9,692 nucleotides of DNA, taken from positions 1 through 9,692 of the forward strand of contig JACQNF010000002.1 of assembly GCA_016203215.1 (NCBI GenBank), read 5' to 3'. Each line of letters begins with the position of its first letter. The stretch's first letter is position 1. Shown one piece after another: positions 6,279 to 9,692 of the stretch. Made by a program: the position numbers and the translations under genes. Below the pieces are notes generated by a model. That model had not been told where the DNA came from. It saw nothing but the letters and a program-made list of their open reading frames with translations, and did no database searches. The DNA comes from Candidatus Woesearchaeota archaeon (GTDB taxonomy: Archaea; Nanobdellota; Nanobdellia; Woesearchaeales; GW2011-AR9).

Positions 6279-7154
6279 TTATAGAGATTCATCGTGATCG
6301 AACACATTCTCCAAGAGATTGATTCGAACGGAAGGAGATGTAGGTTCACTCTTTCTATCGAGAGCACTTTTTATTCCAGGAACATTGTTCCGGCAGAACG
6401 AATAGGTCTCACTCATCACTTTCCATCCTACATAAAACGCACCAAAGCCAAGAGGGTATCGCAGCCAGGAATCACCCCATTGATCAATTGAAAAATCAAG
6501 TGCCTGCCCAACAGTGTCAGCTGCGCTGTAGACGGCGATTCTCCCTACATTTAAAAAATCTCCTAGAACACCCGATACATGACCAATAACTGCACCTGAA
6601 CCCGCAATTGCCAACGGTAAAGATTTTTTTTCTTTTCCTTTGGCAAGGGCATAGACTGCTAACGGAGTCAGAAGATACGGTGCGAGACCCGTCGCTATCG
6701 CTCCTGGCACGGAGCCAAATTCAGAAGGTTGAACGTAGCCGCCAACGAAAGGGTTTAGGAGTTCCACATCGATGGAAGGAGATAACCAATGAACCAAATC
6801 TCCCCCATAGAGGCGGTTGATCACAATCTTCTCATTTTCACCGCCAGTCAATATATTAGCGCCGGCGTGGAGTAATTCATGCGGAACGACCGTCAGACTA
6901 AAAGAAGCCAATATCGCAAGGTCGTTGAGAACTCTTTTTCTTCGGTCACTGCCTTTAAATAATTCATGATAGTCAAGGTCGATTAAGGCGTCGAGACCAA
7001 AAGATTGATAGAACATTTCTACCTTTAAATCCTCTTCCTGCTTCACTGTTTCTTTAAATTCATTCCACTTGATGTTAAATGATTCTCTTAATCTTTCAAC
7101 TTTCTCCTCTTGAGTCTCGATCTCTTCGGGAGAGGGATCATTTATCTTCTTCAT
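6279..7154 (-). CDS. Putative membrane zinc metalloprotease-like protein (HExxH)
   Basis: The 291-residue protein has a charged N-terminal region (about 8-50, rich in Glu/Lys, probably coiled coil), then a hydrophobic helix containing VVPHELLHAG at residues 89-98. His92, Glu93 and His96 form an HExxH zinc-binding and catalytic motif inside or at the edge of a membrane segment. Further hydrophobic segments lie at about 148-172, 178-198 and 233-248. GDFLNVGR at 198-205 offers Asp199 and Asn202 as possible third zinc ligand or catalytic partners. This layout resembles M50/site-2-protease-like or DUF3267-like membrane zincins, but the family is not established. A regulatory or quality-control membrane protease is the most natural reading and remains inference. 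The C-terminal tail is soluble and acidic. ATG 7154 is supported by a TATA box 26 bp upstream. It is a single-gene unit downstream of the kinase pair. Confidence 0.72.
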   Translation of the reverse strand: MKKINDPSPEEIETQEEKVERLRESFNIKWNEFKETVKQEEDLKVEMFYQSFGLDALIDLDYHELFKGSDRRKRVLNDLAILASFSLTVVPHELLHAGANILTGGENEKIVINRLYGGDLVHWLSPSIDVELLNPFVGGYVQPSEFGSVPGAIATGLAPYLLTPLAVYALAKGKEKKSLPLAIAGSGAVIGHVSGVLGDFLNVGRIAVYSAADTVGQALDFSIDQWGDSWLRYPLGFGAFYVGWKVMSETYSFCRNNVPGIKSALDRKSEPTSPSVRINLLENVFDHDESL

Positions 7155-7176
7155 TATCTCTTCAGATGAGACTTAT

Positions 7177-7184
7177 TTTATAAA
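7177..7184 (-). promoter_or_regulatory. TATA box of the zincin-like gene
   Basis: The palindromic TTTATAAA is centred 26-27 bp from ATG 7154 on the minus strand. No Shine-Dalgarno site is evident, which again suggests a leaderless mRNA. It also shows that this gene is transcribed separately from the kinase operon upstream. Confidence 0.55.
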
Positions 7185-7249
7185 TGCTGTTCTCAAAAAT
7201 TGCTTTTGAAGAATTATCTTTTCTGTGACAGGTAGAATGGGGAAAATTC

Positions 7250-7789
7250 TTACAGCATCTCTTCCAATACTCTTTCCGGCTCAGGATGCACCCAGAACCC
7301 AAAGTCAAAAAGGACAACCCGTTGTTCTGCAGGGAGATAAAAAGCATTCCGCGTCGTTGCATCGGGCAGTTCAAAACCAAGATCACGTGCTTTTTGTAAT
7401 TCTTCTTCCCAGAGAGAATGTACATAAATATCTTTAGGACACTGTGAGAATAATTCATCCAGTCGTTGACCGCGGATACGCTCCATGACAAATCCCGACT
7501 CTTCTCTTTCTGAACAGTTTCGAGAGAAAATTGATTCCCGTTGCCGTATGCGGACGGTATAGAGCCCCTCTGGACGCGGCACGGAAACACCACTGCGATA
7601 TAACAAGCGGGCGACTGCACACTCCCACCGAAGAGCTTCATCTTTTGTTCCATAAGCACGGGGACAATAAGTCAGCGTTTTAGCTACCAGGTTGTCTTTT
7701 CTAGAAATATCATAGACTGCTCCAAAAGCACCTTCTCCCAATAGTTTTGTCCAATGATTCTGGTTCGGAAGAGAGGGATAATGAGTCAT
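7250..7789 (-). CDS. Minimal protein-kinase-fold protein A (downstream paralogue)
   Basis: This 179-residue protein has kinase motifs in order: glycine-rich loop LGEGAFGAVY at 17-26, VAK with Lys37 as the ATP-anchoring lysine, Glu56 in a likely helix C (RWECAVARLL), hinge-like FVMER at 100-104, a catalytic-loop-like PDATTRN with Asp143 and Asn148, and DFG at 162-164. The chain ends 15 residues after DFG, so there is no activation segment, APE motif or later C-lobe helices. It is smaller than Bud32 or RIO kinases, and the HRD His/Arg is absent. It might be a small-molecule or protein kinase; the substrate is unknown. It is clearly paralogous to the upstream gene, sharing EQRVVLFDFGFW, GVSVP-x-P-x-GLYT and NAFYLP. 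Its ATG overlaps the upstream stop (ATGA), and a GGTGA site lies 9 nt before the start, so translation is probably coupled. Confidence 0.8.
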   Translation of the reverse strand: MTHYPSLPNQNHWTKLLGEGAFGAVYDISRKDNLVAKTLTYCPRAYGTKDEALRWECAVARLLYRSGVSVPRPEGLYTVRIRQRESIFSRNCSEREESGFVMERIRGQRLDELFSQCPKDIYVHSLWEEELQKARDLGFELPDATTRNAFYLPAEQRVVLFDFGFWVHPEPERVLEEML

Positions 7790-8346
7790 GGTCCGTTTTC
7801 ACCGATTTTTTCTTTCTTTATCTCCGGATGCGACCAGAACCCAAAATCAAAAAGCACAACCCGTTGCTCCACCGGAAGATAAAACGCATTCGCCCCGTCA
7901 GAAAAATCAATCGGATTAAAACCAAGGCTGCGCACTTTTTGTATCTCTTCGCAGAGGAGGGAATGTGCTACTGGCCAATCTGTACTGCCTGATTCCTCTA
8001 ATTGAAAAATTTTGATACCATACACTCGCTCCATCACAAATGCCGGTCTTTCTATCAGGGATGAACCTGGAGAGGGCATCCGTATCGTATAAAGACCATG
8101 CGGCTGGGGAACAGACACACCCTCATCGTAGAGTCGCTGAGCCATGGCATATTCCCAACGAAGCTCCTCGTCTATACTTTTATCCATCAACCTTGAAAGA
8201 TAAGGGGAGAGATAATCTCTGTAGTCGTGAAGCACCTTGCCCACAAGATCATCTTCGTGTGAGACCACATAAACACTGCCAAACGATCCTTTATCGAGAT
8301 ATTCGAGATGCGAGTCCTGCCGGGGAAGATAGGGATACTTTGTCAT
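7786..8346 (-). CDS. Minimal protein-kinase-fold protein B (upstream paralogue, possibly degenerate)
   Basis: This 186-residue paralogue of protein A has the same short architecture: loop LDKGSFGSVY at 17-26, Lys37 in VGK, Glu65 in ELRWEYAMAQ, FVMER at 103-107, NAFYLP at 153-158 and DFG at 167-169. It differs in two catalytic elements. The first glycine of the ATP loop is Asp18, and the catalytic loop reads PIDFSDGAN, one residue longer than in protein A, so the Asp147-to-Asn153 spacing departs from the usual D-x4-N. It also carries a longer insert after Lys37 (about 41-58). It may be a weaker enzyme or a pseudokinase partner of protein A; this is inference. It is the first gene of a two-gene operon, with a TATA box about 28 bp before ATG 8346 and no Shine-Dalgarno site, implying a leaderless mRNA. 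Confidence 0.8.
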   Translation of the reverse strand: MTKYPYLPRQDSHLEYLDKGSFGSVYVVSHEDDLVGKVLHDYRDYLSPYLSRLMDKSIDEELRWEYAMAQRLYDEGVSVPQPHGLYTIRMPSPGSSLIERPAFVMERVYGIKIFQLEESGSTDWPVAHSLLCEEIQKVRSLGFNPIDFSDGANAFYLPVEQRVVLFDFGFWSHPEIKKEKIGENGP

Positions 8347-8370
8347 AACAGAATCAAAAAGCTGACTTCT

Positions 8371-8378
8371 TTTTAAAA
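8371..8378 (-). promoter_or_regulatory. TATA box of the kinase-like operon
   Basis: The palindromic TTTTAAAA is centred about 28 bp from ATG 8346 on the minus strand. The assignment rests on sequence and spacing only. Confidence 0.45.
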
Positions 8379-8427
8379 TTTACCCCGTAAAAGAGACAAC
8401 GGAATCGTGAGCAGAAAATAACAAGAC

Positions 8428-8435
8428 ATATAAAT
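8428..8435 (+). promoter_or_regulatory. TATA box of the TFS operon
   Basis: ATATAAAT within ACATATAAATC is centred about 54 bp upstream of the TFS ATG. This predicts a leader of roughly 27 nt, in contrast to the other first genes here, and fits the presence of a strong ribosome binding site. Confidence 0.5.
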
Positions 8436-8473
8436 CATTGAATTCTCCCCTCAATCAAAAATAAGAGAGAAAA

Positions 8474-8480
8474 GGTGATC
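8474..8480 (+). promoter_or_regulatory. Strong Shine-Dalgarno site of TFS
   Basis: GGTGATC is fully complementary to the conserved 3' end of archaeal 16S rRNA (GATCACC) and ends 4 nt before ATG 8485. It fixes the TFS start. Confidence 0.75.
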
Positions 8481-8484
8481 ATTC

Positions 8485-8799
8485 ATGTTTTGTCCAAAAT
8501 GTGGTTCAATTCTCCGGCCGAAAGACAAAGGCGGGAAGAAAGTACTGTACTGTAACTGTGGCTTCAGCAAAGCTCCTCAGGATGATGATACTACCAAGAT
8601 CAAAGAGACGGTAAAAAGCGCAAAAAAGATTGAAGTGGTGGAAAATCTCGAAGTTCACCCGAAAGTCAAAATCTTATGTGAAAAATGCGGCAACAAGATC
8701 GCATACTACTGGACACAGCAAACACGGGGAGCTGACGAGCCCGAAACACGATTCTTCAAGTGCACCAAGTGCAGTCATACCTGGCGGGAGTACGCATAG
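8485..8799 (+). CDS. Transcription factor S (archaeal transcript-cleavage factor)
   Basis: TFS binds the RNA polymerase secondary channel and stimulates cleavage of backtracked RNA, as eukaryotic TFIIS does. The 104-residue protein has an N-terminal zinc ribbon (Cys3, Cys6, Cys23, Cys25), a charged linker at about 31-60, and a C-terminal zinc ribbon (Cys65, Cys68, Cys93, Cys96). The C-terminal ribbon carries the acidic hairpin QQTRGADEPET, with Asp84-Glu85 as the catalytic acidic pair, so it should be active rather than an inhibitory TFS variant. The second half of the N-terminal ribbon is C-x-C instead of the usual C-x2-C. The gene is followed one nucleotide after its stop by the next start codon, so the two are almost certainly cotranscribed. 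In many archaea tfs lies near replication genes such as PCNA; no PCNA gene is in this window. Confidence 0.96.
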   Translation: MFCPKCGSILRPKDKGGKKVLYCNCGFSKAPQDDDTTKIKETVKSAKKIEVVENLEVHPKVKILCEKCGNKIAYYWTQQTRGADEPETRFFKCTKCSHTWREYA

Positions 8800-8800
8800 G

Positions 8801-9313
8801 ATGAAAACACCCCAGGAACTTCTTCGGGGGCTTGAAGGAGAGCCGTTATTTAAATCGTGGCAGAAAGAACACGGGAAAGGATTTCTCACCCATTTCTTCT
8901 GCGCTGTTTCTTCACAAGGGCAATTTAAATCTGCGTGGGAAATCGGATTCTACAATCCTCAATCCCAAAAGATGACCATTTTTGCACAAGCAACAGAGAA
9001 CAGCTTTGAAATTAAGCCAGAAGATGATGTATTCAAGAAGCCAACGGATGCGATCGAACCGCTCAAGATTAATGAAGTGAAAATAAAATACGAAGATGCA
9101 CTCCGGCAGTTCCAACAAAAATCGCCGGAAGAATTTCCCAAAGAAGTATTATCGGATGGATTTATCATCGTCCAAACACTTCAGGGAAAAACAGTTTGGA
9201 ATTTCACGTTTATCACAAAAGCGCTCAAGTTTGTCAACCTGAAGATAAATGCAGAAACAGGAAAGATCGAAGACAAACAGATCGTGGAATTGATCGATAA
9301 AGGAACGTCATGA
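8801..9313 (+). CDS. Hypothetical protein cotranscribed with TFS
   Basis: This 170-residue soluble protein has no signal peptide or membrane segment. I do not recognise the family. It appears to have an N-terminal helix (MKTPQELLRGLE), a mixed middle portion with WEIGFYNPQSQKMTIF, and a C-terminal part ending in a strand-like FVNLKINAETGKIEDK. The I-N-A-E-T-G-K-I element is reminiscent of the end of a PepSY-type domain, but this is only a weak resemblance. ATG 8801 is chosen because it lies one nucleotide after the TFS stop and has GGGAG about ten bases upstream. The same frame runs further upstream inside the TFS gene, but that portion is an off-frame shadow. Tight linkage suggests coexpression with TFS and possibly a transcription-related job, which is inference. 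Confidence 0.82.
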   Translation: MKTPQELLRGLEGEPLFKSWQKEHGKGFLTHFFCAVSSQGQFKSAWEIGFYNPQSQKMTIFAQATENSFEIKPEDDVFKKPTDAIEPLKINEVKIKYEDALRQFQQKSPEEFPKEVLSDGFIIVQTLQGKTVWNFTFITKALKFVNLKINAETGKIEDKQIVELIDKGTS

Positions 9314-9434
9314 AAGTGCGGGAAGCTTTTCTGCTCGTGAATACGCAACGACCATCATTTCTTCTCCAATATAGGAGACCAACACATTGACCGGATTACT
9401 TTGTTGGATTTCTATAGTTTACATGGCAACAGTC
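9314..9434. other. Intergenic spacer after the TFS-linked gene
   Basis: No convincing gene, RNA or repeat is seen here. A 26-codon frame (9310-9390) overlaps the upstream stop as ATGA but has no recognisable content. TTTCTATAGTTTAC near 9408-9421 is a weak additional TATA-like stretch. Confidence 0.4.
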
Positions 9435-9442
9435 TTTATATA
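9435..9442 (+). promoter_or_regulatory. TATA box before the 39-residue gene
   Basis: TTTATATA is a near-ideal archaeal TATA box, about 64 bp upstream of ATG 9503. The predicted transcript start near 9464 leaves a leader of roughly 39 nt containing the ribosome binding site. This supports independent transcription of the small gene. Confidence 0.5.
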
Positions 9443-9490
9443 CTTTGGAAGAACCAAACTCGATGGATAGATGTTCTAAAAAAAAGCGGT

Positions 9491-9498
9491 GGTAGGTG
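9491..9498 (+). promoter_or_regulatory. Shine-Dalgarno site of the 39-residue gene
   Basis: GGTAGGTG resembles the archaeal anti-SD complement (AGGTG core) and ends 4 nt before ATG 9503. It selects ATG 9503 over the longer upstream reading frame, which begins at 9401 and would run through the promoter and leader. Confidence 0.55.
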
Positions 9499-9502
9499 TC
9501 CC

Positions 9503-9622
9503 ATGTCAACAACAAAACAAAGCCCAAAGATTTCATATAAAGCAAAAATGAGTTCGCAAAAGTTAGATTCATTTTTCCCGACGGAAAAAGCAGAGCCTGC
9601 CGAGAAGGAAGAGAAGGAATAG
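9503..9622 (+). CDS. Small protein with a PCNA-interacting (PIP)-like motif
   Basis: This 39-residue protein has a basic N-terminal half (KQSPKISYKAK), then SQKLDSFF at residues 18-25, and an acidic tail (EPAEKEEKE). The motif has the hydrophobic residue (Leu21) and aromatic pair (Phe24-Phe25) spaced as in a PIP box, Q-x-x-h-x-x-F-F, but Ser occupies the usual Gln position and the Gln is one residue later. PIP boxes dock replication and repair proteins onto the PCNA clamp, and Q-less versions are known. Here binding is inferred from the motif only. The gene is supported by a TATA box, an SD site and an ORF ending before T-rich DNA, but at this length coding status is not certain. It lies 189 nt after the TFS-linked gene, in a genome neighbourhood where archaea often keep PCNA. 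Confidence 0.55.
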   Translation: MSTTKQSPKISYKAKMSSQKLDSFFPTEKAEPAEKEEKE

Positions 9623-9692
9623 AATTGTTCTTGATTTTTGAATGTTAGAAATATTCTCAAGAAATCATCTCTATCTCTTTTCCAAAAACCGA

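Noticed and set aside
7162..7659. 165-codon minus-strand frame overlapping kinase-like protein A
   Set aside because: It is out of frame with the kinase motifs, has Cys/Ser-rich random-looking composition, and runs through the zincin gene's TATA box.
8630..8800. N-terminal extension of the TFS-linked protein into the TFS gene
   Set aside because: Inside TFS this frame encodes a Ser/Lys/His-rich stretch with no structure; ATG 8801 directly after the TFS stop is the sensible start.
9310..9390. 26-codon ORF whose ATG overlaps the upstream stop (ATGA)
   Set aside because: The peptide has no recognisable motif, there is no clear ribosome binding site, and the frame ends in spacer DNA. The ATGA alone is weak evidence.
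9401..9502. Upstream extension of the 39-residue gene to ATG 9401
   Set aside because: It would place the strong TATA box and the Shine-Dalgarno site inside the coding region, and the extra N-terminus looks random.

Overview
The window looks like chromosomal DNA from an archaeon, most probably an uncultivated DPANN-type lineage (Woesearchaeota or Pacearchaeota-like; this placement is inference). The archaeal markers are archease, transcript-cleavage factor TFS, a signal peptidase with the Ser-His-Asp arrangement of the archaeal/ER type, TATA-type promoters, and GGTGATC-type ribosome binding sites. Several neighbours belong to families best known from bacteria: RNase D with HRDC domains, MutY, DUF1697, and a G1405-type 16S rRNA methyltransferase. 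A mixed gene content of this kind is common in DPANN genomes.

Layout. 1-1169 (minus strand): archease, then a partial gene of unknown function that runs off the left edge. 1195-1230: a near-palindromic TATA element between archease and a divergent PAP2 membrane phosphatase. 1230-3890: PAP2 (plus strand) converges on an RNase D-MutY operon (minus strand), and the coding 3' ends of PAP2 and MutY overlap by 70 nt. 4019-5539: a DUF1697 protein (plus) converges on an archaeal relative of the ArmA/Rmt aminoglycoside-resistance methyltransferases (minus). 5540-7154: a divergent promoter region, signal peptidase I (plus), then a convergent HELLH membrane zincin-like protein (minus). 7250-8346: two very small kinase-like paralogues joined by an ATGA overlap (minus). 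8485-9622 (plus): TFS, a tightly linked 170-residue protein of unknown function, and a 39-residue gene with its own promoter and ribosome binding site that ends in a PCNA-box-like motif.

Promoter organisation. First genes of transcription units have a TATA-like 8-mer centred about 24-29 bp upstream of the start codon, the spacing expected for leaderless mRNAs. The exceptions are TFS and the 39-residue gene. Their TATA boxes lie about 54 and 64 bp upstream, leaving room for a short leader, and both have a strong Shine-Dalgarno site. Genes inside operons (MutY, the second kinase) have Shine-Dalgarno-like sequences or start/stop overlaps. This spacing rule was used to choose several start codons.

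No tRNA or rRNA gene, CRISPR array, insertion sequence or integrase was found. No intergenic gap exceeds about 190 bases.
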